Shown here: positions 1 through 11,449 of the stretch, piece by piece
Numbering within the stretch: the stretch's first letter is position 1
Layout of the letters: every line of letters starts with the position of its first letter
Source of the DNA: Closterium sp. NIES-65
Taxonomy: Eukaryota; Streptophyta; Zygnematophyceae; Desmidiales; Closteriaceae
Direction: 5' to 3'
DNA length: 64,000 nt
Assembly (NCBI GenBank): GCA_948144175.1
Contig: CANXME010000385.1
Span: forward strand, 39,894-103,893
The notes under the pieces: generated by a model
The model's database searches: none
Seen by the model: the letters and a program-made list of their open reading frames with translations, nothing else
Told to the model about the DNA's origin: nothing
Made by a program: the position numbers and the translations under genes

Positions 1-159
1 TTTTTGTTCTTTGTGGTGGTCTTGTTGTCCTTTGTTGGATGTCCTTGGTGTGTTGGTGGGGAGCAATACTGTAGCATAGTAGTGGTTTGGAGCTCTAGAG
101 AACAATGACAACATGCACCCCTAGGTCTAGTTGTGGTGTTGTTGTTGTATGAGGTGTTG
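1..159 (+). repeat. Reference monomer (monomer 1) of the 159-bp satellite
   Basis: This copy serves as the consensus. It contains T 63, G 51, A 25 and C 20, which is 44.7% GC and 72% G+T, with no CpG. Landmarks by monomer position are: T5 run 1-5; GGTGGGG near 55-61; SacI site GAGCTC at about 90-95; XbaI site TCTAGA at about 94-99, inside the 8-bp palindrome CTCTAGAG; the three-state variable site at 111; AvrII site CCTAGG at about 120-125; a GTT-rich tract at about 138-148; and a second variable site at 157. Each restriction site occurs once per monomer, so digestion with SacI, XbaI or AvrII should give a 159-bp ladder. Confidence 0.95.
61..130 (+). repeat. Mixed-composition block of the monomer (70 bp)
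   Basis: This segment holds 22 of the 25 A and 14 of the 20 C in the monomer. It also holds all the palindromic restriction sites and the main polymorphic site. It recurs in every monomer except number 366, where most of its right half is deleted. Its contrast with the neighbouring G/T tract makes the monomer bipartite. A protein-binding role is possible but is only inference. Confidence 0.85.
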
Positions 160-219
160 TTTTTGTTCTTTGTGGTGGTCTTGTTGTCCTTTGTTGGATG
201 TCCTTGGTGTGTTGGTGGG
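131..219 (+). repeat. G/T-strand block spanning the monomer junction (89 bp)
   Basis: Positions 131-159 of one monomer plus 1-60 of the next form an 89-bp tract with 80 G or T, only 3 A and 6 C. It is made of short GTT, GGT and TGT words and looks like an expanded simple-sequence core. The minus strand is correspondingly A/C-rich. Such tracts are prone to slippage, and most indels in the right-hand 7 kb fall inside this block. It may have arisen by microsatellite expansion inside the ancestral monomer, but that is inference. Confidence 0.85.
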
Positions 220-3200
220 GAGCAATACTGTAGCATAGTAGTGGTTTGGAGCTCTAGAGAACAATGACAACATGCACCCCTAGGTCTAGTTGTGGTGTTG
301 TTGTTGTATGAGGTGTTGTTTTTGTTCTTTGTGGTGGTCTTGTTGTCCTTTGTTGGATGTCCTTGGTGTGTTGGTGGGGAGCAATACTGTAGCATAGTAG
401 TGGTTTGGAGCTCTAGAGAACAATGACAACATGCACCCCTAGGTCTAGTTGTGGTGTTGTTGTTGTATGAGGTGTTGTTTTTGTTCTTTGTGGTGGTCTT
501 GTTGTCCTTTGTTGGATGTCCTTGGTGTGTTGGTGGGGAGCAATACTGTAGCATAGTAGTGGTTTGGAGCTCTAGAGAACAATGACAACATGCACCCCTA
601 GGTCTAGTTGTGGTGTTGTTGTTGTATGAGGTGTTGTTTTTGTTCTTTGTGGTGGTCTTGTTGTCCTTTGTTGGATGTCCTTGGTGTGTTGGTGGGGAGC
701 AATACTGTAGCATAGTAGTGGTTTGGAGCTCTAGAGAACAATGACAACATGCACCCCTAGGTCTAGTTGTGGTGTTGTTGTTGTATGAGGTGTTGTTTTT
801 GTTCTTTGTGGTGGTCTTGTTGTCCTTTGTTGGATGTCCTTGGTGTGTTGGTGGGGAGCAATACTGTAGCATAGTAGTGGTTTGGAGCTCTAGAGAACAA
901 TGACAACATGCACCCCTAGGTCTAGTTGTGGTGTTGTTGTTGTATGAGGTGTTGTTTTTGTTCTTTGTGGTGGTCTTGTTGTCCTTTGTTGGATGTCCTT
1001 GGTGTGTTGGTGGGGAGCAATACTGTAGCATAGTAGTGGTTTGGAGCTCTAGAGAACAATGACAACATGCACCCCTAGGTCTAGTTGTGGTGTTGTTGTT
1101 GTATGAGGTGTTGTTTTTGTTCTTTGTGGTGGTCTTGTTGTCCTTTGTTGGATGTCCTTGGTGTGTTGGTGGGGAGCAATACTGTAGCATAGTAGTGGTT
1201 TGGAGCTCTAGAGAACAATGACAACATGCACCCCTAGGTCTAGTTGTGGTGTTGTTGTTGTATGAGGTGTTGTTTTTGTTCTTTGTGGTGGTCTTGTTGT
1301 CCTTTGTTGGATGTCCTTGGTGTGTTGGTGGGGAGCAATACTGTAGCATAGTAGTGGTTTGGAGCTCTAGAGAACAATGACAACATGCACCCCTAGGTCT
1401 AGTTGTGGTGTTGTTGTTGTATGAGGTGTTGTTTTTGTTCTTTGTGGTGGTCTTGTTGTCCTTTGTTGGATGTCCTTGGTGTGTTGGTGGGGAGCAATAC
1501 TGTAGCATAGTAGTGGTTTGGAGCTCTAGAGAACAATGACAACATGCACCCCTAGGTCTAGTTGTGGTGTTGTTGTTGTATGAGGTGTTGTTTTTGTTCT
1601 TTGTGGTGGTCTTGTTGTCCTTTGTTGGATGTCCTTGGTGTGTTGGTGGGGAGCAATACTGTAGCATAGTAGTGGTTTGGAGCTCTAGAGAACAATGACA
1701 ACATGCACCCCTAGGTCTAGTTGTGGTGTTGTTGTTGTATGAGGTGTTGTTTTTGTTCTTTGTGGTGGTCTTGTTGTCCTTTGTTGGATGTCCTTGGTGT
1801 GTTGGTGGGGAGCAATACTGTAGCATAGTAGTGGTTTGGAGCTCTAGAGAACAATGACAACATGCACCCCTAGGTCTAGTTGTGGTGTTGTTGTTGTATG
1901 AGGTGTTGTTTTTGTTCTTTGTGGTGGTCTTGTTGTCCTTTGTTGGATGTCCTTGGTGTGTTGGTGGGGAGCAATACTGTAGCATAGTAGTGGTTTGGAG
2001 CTCTAGAGAACAATGACAACATGCACCCCTAGGTCTAGTTGTGGTGTTGTTGTTGTATGAGGTGTTGTTTTTGTTCTTTGTGGTGGTCTTGTTGTCCTTT
2101 GTTGGATGTCCTTGGTGTGTTGGTGGGGAGCAATACTGTAGCATAGTAGTGGTTTGGAGCTCTAGAGAACAATGACAACATGCACCCCTAGGTCTAGTTG
2201 TGGTGTTGTTGTTGTATGAGGTGTTGTTTTTGTTCTTTGTGGTGGTCTTGTTGTCCTTTGTTGGATGTCCTTGGTGTGTTGGTGGGGAGCAATACTGTAG
2301 CATAGTAGTGGTTTGGAGCTCTAGAGAACAATGACAACATGCACCCCTAGGTCTAGTTGTGGTGTTGTTGTTGTATGAGGTGTTGTTTTTGTTCTTTGTG
2401 GTGGTCTTGTTGTCCTTTGTTGGATGTCCTTGGTGTGTTGGTGGGGAGCAATACTGTAGCATAGTAGTGGTTTGGAGCTCTAGAGAACAATGACAACATG
2501 CACCCCTAGGTCTAGTTGTGGTGTTGTTGTTGTATGAGGTGTTGTTTTTGTTCTTTGTGGTGGTCTTGTTGTCCTTTGTTGGATGTCCTTGGTGTGTTGG
2601 TGGGGAGCAATACTGTAGCATAGTAGTGGTTTGGAGCTCTAGAGAACAATGACAACATGCACCCCTAGGTCTAGTTGTGGTGTTGTTGTTGTATGAGGTG
2701 TTGTTTTTGTTCTTTGTGGTGGTCTTGTTGTCCTTTGTTGGATGTCCTTGGTGTGTTGGTGGGGAGCAATACTGTAGCATAGTAGTGGTTTGGAGCTCTA
2801 GAGAACAATGACAACATGCACCCCTAGGTCTAGTTGTGGTGTTGTTGTTGTATGAGGTGTTGTTTTTGTTCTTTGTGGTGGTCTTGTTGTCCTTTGTTGG
2901 ATGTCCTTGGTGTGTTGGTGGGGAGCAATACTGTAGCATAGTAGTGGTTTGGAGCTCTAGAGAACAATGACAACATGCACCCCTAGGTCTAGTTGTGGTG
3001 TTGTTGTTGTATGAGGTGTTGTTTTTGTTCTTTGTGGTGGTCTTGTTGTCCTTTGTTGGATGTCCTTGGTGTGTTGGTGGGGAGCAATACTGTAGCATAG
3101 TAGTGGTTTGGAGCTCTAGAGAACAATGACAACATGCACCCCTAGGTCTAGTTGTGGTGTTGTTGTTGTATGAGGTGTTGTTTTTGTTCTTTGTGGTGGT

Positions 3201-6200
3201 CTTGTTGTCCTTTGTTGGATGTCCTTGGTGTGTTGGTGGGGAGCAATACTGTAGCATAGTAGTGGTTTGGAGCTCTAGAGAACAATGACAACATGCACCC
3301 CTAGGTCTAGTTGTGGTGTTGTTGTTGTATGAGGTGTTGTTTTTGTTCTTTGTGGTGGTCTTGTTGTCCTTTGTTGGATGTCCTTGGTGTGTTGGTGGGG
3401 AGCAATACTGTAGCATAGTAGTGGTTTGGAGCTCTAGAGAACAATGACAACATGCACCCCTAGGTCTAGTTGTGGTGTTGTTGTTGTATGAGGTGTTGTT
3501 TTTGTTCTTTGTGGTGGTCTTGTTGTCCTTTGTTGGATGTCCTTGGTGTGTTGGTGGGGAGCAATACTGTAGCATAGTAGTGGTTTGGAGCTCTAGAGAA
3601 CAATGACAACATGCACCCCTAGGTCTAGTTGTGGTGTTGTTGTTGTATGAGGTGTTGTTTTTGTTCTTTGTGGTGGTCTTGTTGTCCTTTGTTGGATGTC
3701 CTTGGTGTGTTGGTGGGGAGCAATACTGTAGCATAGTAGTGGTTTGGAGCTCTAGAGAACAATGACAACATGCACCCCTAGGTCTAGTTGTGGTGTTGTT
3801 GTTGTATGAGGTGTTGTTTTTGTTCTTTGTGGTGGTCTTGTTGTCCTTTGTTGGATGTCCTTGGTGTGTTGGTGGGGAGCAATACTGTAGCATAGTAGTG
3901 GTTTGGAGCTCTAGAGAACAATGACAACATGCACCCCTAGGTCTAGTTGTGGTGTTGTTGTTGTATGAGGTGTTGTTTTTGTTCTTTGTGGTGGTCTTGT
4001 TGTCCTTTGTTGGATGTCCTTGGTGTGTTGGTGGGGAGCAATACTGTAGCATAGTAGTGGTTTGGAGCTCTAGAGAACAATGACAACATGCACCCCTAGG
4101 TCTAGTTGTGGTGTTGTTGTTGTATGAGGTGTTGTTTTTGTTCTTTGTGGTGGTCTTGTTGTCCTTTGTTGGATGTCCTTGGTGTGTTGGTGGGGAGCAA
4201 TACTGTAGCATAGTAGTGGTTTGGAGCTCTAGAGAACAATGACAACATGCACCCCTAGGTCTAGTTGTGGTGTTGTTGTTGTATGAGGTGTTGTTTTTGT
4301 TCTTTGTGGTGGTCTTGTTGTCCTTTGTTGGATGTCCTTGGTGTGTTGGTGGGGAGCAATACTGTAGCATAGTAGTGGTTTGGAGCTCTAGAGAACAATG
4401 ACAACATGCACCCCTAGGTCTAGTTGTGGTGTTGTTGTTGTATGAGGTGTTGTTTTTGTTCTTTGTGGTGGTCTTGTTGTCCTTTGTTGGATGTCCTTGG
4501 TGTGTTGGTGGGGAGCAATACTGTAGCATAGTAGTGGTTTGGAGCTCTAGAGAACAATGACAACATGCACCCCTAGGTCTAGTTGTGGTGTTGTTGTTGT
4601 ATGAGGTGTTGTTTTTGTTCTTTGTGGTGGTCTTGTTGTCCTTTGTTGGATGTCCTTGGTGTGTTGGTGGGGAGCAATACTGTAGCATAGTAGTGGTTTG
4701 GAGCTCTAGAGAACAATGACAACATGCACCCCTAGGTCTAGTTGTGGTGTTGTTGTTGTATGAGGTGTTGTTTTTGTTCTTTGTGGTGGTCTTGTTGTCC
4801 TTTGTTGGATGTCCTTGGTGTGTTGGTGGGGAGCAATACTGTAGCATAGTAGTGGTTTGGAGCTCTAGAGAACAATGACAACATGCACCCCTAGGTCTAG
4901 TTGTGGTGTTGTTGTTGTATGAGGTGTTGTTTTTGTTCTTTGTGGTGGTCTTGTTGTCCTTTGTTGGATGTCCTTGGTGTGTTGGTGGGGAGCAATACTG
5001 TAGCATAGTAGTGGTTTGGAGCTCTAGAGAACAATGACAACATGCACCCCTAGGTCTAGTTGTGGTGTTGTTGTTGTATGAGGTGTTGTTTTTGTTCTTT
5101 GTGGTGGTCTTGTTGTCCTTTGTTGGATGTCCTTGGTGTGTTGGTGGGGAGCAATACTGTAGCATAGTAGTGGTTTGGAGCTCTAGAGAACAATGACAAC
5201 ATGCACCCCTAGGTCTAGTTGTGGTGTTGTTGTTGTATGAGGTGTTGTTTTTGTTCTTTGTGGTGGTCTTGTTGTCCTTTGTTGGATGTCCTTGGTGTGT
5301 TGGTGGGGAGCAATACTGTAGCATAGTAGTGGTTTGGAGCTCTAGAGAACAATGACAACATGCACCCCTAGGTCTAGTTGTGGTGTTGTTGTTGTATGAG
5401 GTGTTGTTTTTGTTCTTTGTGGTGGTCTTGTTGTCCTTTGTTGGATGTCCTTGGTGTGTTGGTGGGGAGCAATACTGTAGCATAGTAGTGGTTTGGAGCT
5501 CTAGAGAACAATGACAACATGCACCCCTAGGTCTAGTTGTGGTGTTGTTGTTGTATGAGGTGTTGTTTTTGTTCTTTGTGGTGGTCTTGTTGTCCTTTGT
5601 TGGATGTCCTTGGTGTGTTGGTGGGGAGCAATACTGTAGCATAGTAGTGGTTTGGAGCTCTAGAGAACAATGACAACATGCACCCCTAGGTCTAGTTGTG
5701 GTGTTGTTGTTGTATGAGGTGTTGTTTTTGTTCTTTGTGGTGGTCTTGTTGTCCTTTGTTGGATGTCCTTGGTGTGTTGGTGGGGAGCAATACTGTAGCA
5801 TAGTAGTGGTTTGGAGCTCTAGAGAACAATGACAACATGCACCCCTAGGTCTAGTTGTGGTGTTGTTGTTGTATGAGGTGTTGTTTTTGTTCTTTGTGGT
5901 GGTCTTGTTGTCCTTTGTTGGATGTCCTTGGTGTGTTGGTGGGGAGCAATACTGTAGCATAGTAGTGGTTTGGAGCTCTAGAGAACAATGACAACATGCA
6001 CCCCTAGGTCTAGTTGTGGTGTTGTTGTTGTATGAGGTGTTGTTTTTGTTCTTTGTGGTGGTCTTGTTGTCCTTTGTTGGATGTCCTTGGTGTGTTGGTG
6101 GGGAGCAATACTGTAGCATAGTAGTGGTTTGGAGCTCTAGAGAACAATGACAACATGCACCCCTAGGTCTAGTTGTGGTGTTGTTGTTGTATGAGGTGTT

Positions 6201-9200
6201 GTTTTTGTTCTTTGTGGTGGTCTTGTTGTCCTTTGTTGGATGTCCTTGGTGTGTTGGTGGGGAGCAATACTGTAGCATAGTAGTGGTTTGGAGCTCTAGA
6301 GAACAATGACAACATGCACCCCTAGGTCTAGTTGTGGTGTTGTTGTTGTATGAGGTGTTGTTTTTGTTCTTTGTGGTGGTCTTGTTGTCCTTTGTTGGAT
6401 GTCCTTGGTGTGTTGGTGGGGAGCAATACTGTAGCATAGTAGTGGTTTGGAGCTCTAGAGAACAATGACAACATGCACCCCTAGGTCTAGTTGTGGTGTT
6501 GTTGTTGTATGAGGTGTTGTTTTTGTTCTTTGTGGTGGTCTTGTTGTCCTTTGTTGGATGTCCTTGGTGTGTTGGTGGGGAGCAATACTGTAGCATAGTA
6601 GTGGTTTGGAGCTCTAGAGAACAATGACAACATGCACCCCTAGGTCTAGTTGTGGTGTTGTTGTTGTATGAGGTGTTGTTTTTGTTCTTTGTGGTGGTCT
6701 TGTTGTCCTTTGTTGGATGTCCTTGGTGTGTTGGTGGGGAGCAATACTGTAGCATAGTAGTGGTTTGGAGCTCTAGAGAACAATGACAACATGCACCCCT
6801 AGGTCTAGTTGTGGTGTTGTTGTTGTATGAGGTGTTGTTTTTGTTCTTTGTGGTGGTCTTGTTGTCCTTTGTTGGATGTCCTTGGTGTGTTGGTGGGGAG
6901 CAATACTGTAGCATAGTAGTGGTTTGGAGCTCTAGAGAACAATGACAACATGCACCCCTAGGTCTAGTTGTGGTGTTGTTGTTGTATGAGGTGTTGTTTT
7001 TGTTCTTTGTGGTGGTCTTGTTGTCCTTTGTTGGATGTCCTTGGTGTGTTGGTGGGGAGCAATACTGTAGCATAGTAGTGGTTTGGAGCTCTAGAGAACA
7101 ATGACAACATGCACCCCTAGGTCTAGTTGTGGTGTTGTTGTTGTATGAGGTGTTGTTTTTGTTCTTTGTGGTGGTCTTGTTGTCCTTTGTTGGATGTCCT
7201 TGGTGTGTTGGTGGGGAGCAATACTGTAGCATAGTAGTGGTTTGGAGCTCTAGAGAACAATGACAACATGCACCCCTAGGTCTAGTTGTGGTGTTGTTGT
7301 TGTATGAGGTGTTGTTTTTGTTCTTTGTGGTGGTCTTGTTGTCCTTTGTTGGATGTCCTTGGTGTGTTGGTGGGGAGCAATACTGTAGCATAGTAGTGGT
7401 TTGGAGCTCTAGAGAACAATGACAACATGCACCCCTAGGTCTAGTTGTGGTGTTGTTGTTGTATGAGGTGTTGTTTTTGTTCTTTGTGGTGGTCTTGTTG
7501 TCCTTTGTTGGATGTCCTTGGTGTGTTGGTGGGGAGCAATACTGTAGCATAGTAGTGGTTTGGAGCTCTAGAGAACAATGACAACATGCACCCCTAGGTC
7601 TAGTTGTGGTGTTGTTGTTGTATGAGGTGTTGTTTTTGTTCTTTGTGGTGGTCTTGTTGTCCTTTGTTGGATGTCCTTGGTGTGTTGGTGGGGAGCAATA
7701 CTGTAGCATAGTAGTGGTTTGGAGCTCTAGAGAACAATGACAACATGCACCCCTAGGTCTAGTTGTGGTGTTGTTGTTGTATGAGGTGTTGTTTTTGTTC
7801 TTTGTGGTGGTCTTGTTGTCCTTTGTTGGATGTCCTTGGTGTGTTGGTGGGGAGCAATACTGTAGCATAGTAGTGGTTTGGAGCTCTAGAGAACAATGAC
7901 AACATGCACCCCTAGGTCTAGTTGTGGTGTTGTTGTTGTATGAGGTGTTGTTTTTGTTCTTTGTGGTGGTCTTGTTGTCCTTTGTTGGATGTCCTTGGTG
8001 TGTTGGTGGGGAGCAATACTGTAGCATAGTAGTGGTTTGGAGCTCTAGAGAACAATGACAACATGCACCCCTAGGTCTAGTTGTGGTGTTGTTGTTGTAT
8101 GAGGTGTTGTTTTTGTTCTTTGTGGTGGTCTTGTTGTCCTTTGTTGGATGTCCTTGGTGTGTTGGTGGGGAGCAATACTGTAGCATAGTAGTGGTTTGGA
8201 GCTCTAGAGAACAATGACAACATGCACCCCTAGGTCTAGTTGTGGTGTTGTTGTTGTATGAGGTGTTGTTTTTGTTCTTTGTGGTGGTCTTGTTGTCCTT
8301 TGTTGGATGTCCTTGGTGTGTTGGTGGGGAGCAATACTGTAGCATAGTAGTGGTTTGGAGCTCTAGAGAACAATGACAACATGCACCCCTAGGTCTAGTT
8401 GTGGTGTTGTTGTTGTATGAGGTGTTGTTTTTGTTCTTTGTGGTGGTCTTGTTGTCCTTTGTTGGATGTCCTTGGTGTGTTGGTGGGGAGCAATACTGTA
8501 GCATAGTAGTGGTTTGGAGCTCTAGAGAACAATGACAACATGCACCCCTAGGTCTAGTTGTGGTGTTGTTGTTGTATGAGGTGTTGTTTTTGTTCTTTGT
8601 GGTGGTCTTGTTGTCCTTTGTTGGATGTCCTTGGTGTGTTGGTGGGGAGCAATACTGTAGCATAGTAGTGGTTTGGAGCTCTAGAGAACAATGACAACAT
8701 GCACCCCTAGGTCTAGTTGTGGTGTTGTTGTTGTATGAGGTGTTGTTTTTGTTCTTTGTGGTGGTCTTGTTGTCCTTTGTTGGATGTCCTTGGTGTGTTG
8801 GTGGGGAGCAATACTGTAGCATAGTAGTGGTTTGGAGCTCTAGAGAACAATGACAACATGCACCCCTAGGTCTAGTTGTGGTGTTGTTGTTGTATGAGGT
8901 GTTGTTTTTGTTCTTTGTGGTGGTCTTGTTGTCCTTTGTTGGATGTCCTTGGTGTGTTGGTGGGGAGCAATACTGTAGCATAGTAGTGGTTTGGAGCTCT
9001 AGAGAACAATGACAACATGCACCCCTAGGTCTAGTTGTGGTGTTGTTGTTGTATGAGGTGTTGTTTTTGTTCTTTGTGGTGGTCTTGTTGTCCTTTGTTG
9101 GATGTCCTTGGTGTGTTGGTGGGGAGCAATACTGTAGCATAGTAGTGGTTTGGAGCTCTAGAGAACAATGACAACATGCACCCCTAGGTCTAGTTGTGGT

Positions 9201-10335
9201 GTTGTTGTTGTATGAGGTGTTGTTTTTGTTCTTTGTGGTGGTCTTGTTGTCCTTTGTTGGATGTCCTTGGTGTGTTGGTGGGGAGCAATACTGTAGCATA
9301 GTAGTGGTTTGGAGCTCTAGAGAACAATGACAACATGCACCCCTAGGTCTAGTTGTGGTGTTGTTGTTGTATGAGGTGTTGTTTTTGTTCTTTGTGGTGG
9401 TCTTGTTGTCCTTTGTTGGATGTCCTTGGTGTGTTGGTGGGGAGCAATACTGTAGCATAGTAGTGGTTTGGAGCTCTAGAGAACAATGACAACATGCACC
9501 CCTAGGTCTAGTTGTGGTGTTGTTGTTGTATGAGGTGTTGTTTTTGTTCTTTGTGGTGGTCTTGTTGTCCTTTGTTGGATGTCCTTGGTGTGTTGGTGGG
9601 GAGCAATACTGTAGCATAGTAGTGGTTTGGAGCTCTAGAGAACAATGACAACATGCACCCCTAGGTCTAGTTGTGGTGTTGTTGTTGTATGAGGTGTTGT
9701 TTTTGTTCTTTGTGGTGGTCTTGTTGTCCTTTGTTGGATGTCCTTGGTGTGTTGGTGGGGAGCAATACTGTAGCATAGTAGTGGTTTGGAGCTCTAGAGA
9801 ACAATGACAACATGCACCCCTAGGTCTAGTTGTGGTGTTGTTGTTGTATGAGGTGTTGTTTTTGTTCTTTGTGGTGGTCTTGTTGTCCTTTGTTGGATGT
9901 CCTTGGTGTGTTGGTGGGGAGCAATACTGTAGCATAGTAGTGGTTTGGAGCTCTAGAGAACAATGACAACATGCACCCCTAGGTCTAGTTGTGGTGTTGT
10001 TGTTGTATGAGGTGTTGTTTTTGTTCTTTGTGGTGGTCTTGTTGTCCTTTGTTGGATGTCCTTGGTGTGTTGGTGGGGAGCAATACTGTAGCATAGTAGT
10101 GGTTTGGAGCTCTAGAGAACAATGACAACATGCACCCCTAGGTCTAGTTGTGGTGTTGTTGTTGTATGAGGTGTTGTTTTTGTTCTTTGTGGTGGTCTTG
10201 TTGTCCTTTGTTGGATGTCCTTGGTGTGTTGGTGGGGAGCAATACTGTAGCATAGTAGTGGTTTGGAGCTCTAGAGAACAATGACAACATGCACCCCTAG
10301 GTCTAGTTGTGGTGTTGTTGTTGTATGAGGTGTTG

Positions 10336-10495
10336 TTTTTGTTCTTTGTGGTGGTCTTGTTGTCCTTTGTTGGATGTCCTTGGTGTGTTGGTGGGGAGCA
10401 ATACTGTAGCATAGTAGTGGTTTGGAGCTCTAGAGAACAATGACAAGCATGCACCCCTAGGTCTAGTTGTGGTGTTGTTGTTGTATGAGGTGTTG
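10336..10495 (+). repeat. Variant monomer 66 (160 bp, extra G after position 111)
   Basis: This is the first departure from the consensus. A G is inserted at 10,447, giving GACAAGCATGC instead of GACAACATGC. It creates a GCATGC (SphI) site that the consensus lacks, shifts all later landmarks by +1, and closes the otherwise open minus-strand frame. The next copy with this state is monomer 273, about 33 kb away. Confidence 0.95.
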
Positions 10496-11290
10496 TTTTT
10501 GTTCTTTGTGGTGGTCTTGTTGTCCTTTGTTGGATGTCCTTGGTGTGTTGGTGGGGAGCAATACTGTAGCATAGTAGTGGTTTGGAGCTCTAGAGAACAA
10601 TGACAACATGCACCCCTAGGTCTAGTTGTGGTGTTGTTGTTGTATGAGGTGTTGTTTTTGTTCTTTGTGGTGGTCTTGTTGTCCTTTGTTGGATGTCCTT
10701 GGTGTGTTGGTGGGGAGCAATACTGTAGCATAGTAGTGGTTTGGAGCTCTAGAGAACAATGACAACATGCACCCCTAGGTCTAGTTGTGGTGTTGTTGTT
10801 GTATGAGGTGTTGTTTTTGTTCTTTGTGGTGGTCTTGTTGTCCTTTGTTGGATGTCCTTGGTGTGTTGGTGGGGAGCAATACTGTAGCATAGTAGTGGTT
10901 TGGAGCTCTAGAGAACAATGACAACATGCACCCCTAGGTCTAGTTGTGGTGTTGTTGTTGTATGAGGTGTTGTTTTTGTTCTTTGTGGTGGTCTTGTTGT
11001 CCTTTGTTGGATGTCCTTGGTGTGTTGGTGGGGAGCAATACTGTAGCATAGTAGTGGTTTGGAGCTCTAGAGAACAATGACAACATGCACCCCTAGGTCT
11101 AGTTGTGGTGTTGTTGTTGTATGAGGTGTTGTTTTTGTTCTTTGTGGTGGTCTTGTTGTCCTTTGTTGGATGTCCTTGGTGTGTTGGTGGGGAGCAATAC
11201 TGTAGCATAGTAGTGGTTTGGAGCTCTAGAGAACAATGACAACATGCACCCCTAGGTCTAGTTGTGGTGTTGTTGTTGTATGAGGTGTTG

Positions 11291-11449
11291 TTTTTGTTCT
11301 TTGTGGTGGTCTTGTTGTCCTTTGTTGGATGTCCTTGGTGTGTTGGTGGGGAGCAATACTGTAGCATAGTAGTGGTTTGGAGCTCTAGAGAACAATGACA
11401 GCATGCACCCCTAGGTCTAGTTGTGGTGTTGTTGTTGTATGAGGTGTTG
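11291..11449 (+). repeat. Variant monomer 72 (position 111 A to G)
   Basis: The site reads GACAGCATGC, with G at 11,401 replacing A and length unchanged at 159 bp. It carries a GCATGC (SphI) site. It lies only six monomers from the extra-G monomer 66 and 183 monomers from the next copy in the same state. Confidence 0.94.

Larger units (their letters stand above)
1..10335 (+). repeat. Invariant array segment, monomers 1-65
   Basis: These are 65 consecutive monomers of exactly 159 bp. I saw no substitution or indel in them: each landmark falls on 1 + 159n, and every position-111 site has the plain A state. The segment continues leftwards out of the window. No gene, promoter or other element is visible. 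Confidence 0.93.

Noticed and set aside
90-130. Hairpin, terminator or regulatory palindrome around the SacI/XbaI/AvrII cluster
   Set aside because: Only short 6-8 bp palindromes are present (GAGCTC, CTCTAGAG, CCTAGG). They do not pair into a longer stem, and there is no gene nearby for them to regulate.
1-159. Older subrepeats inside the monomer (three 53-bp or two halves)
   Set aside because: Comparing thirds and halves shows only shared simple words such as TTGTGGTG at positions 11 and 131, not aligned homology.
285-310. GTT trinucleotide microsatellite as a separate feature
   Set aside because: The GTT tract is a fixed internal part of each monomer (about positions 138-148) and does not vary in the core, so it is not a separate locus.
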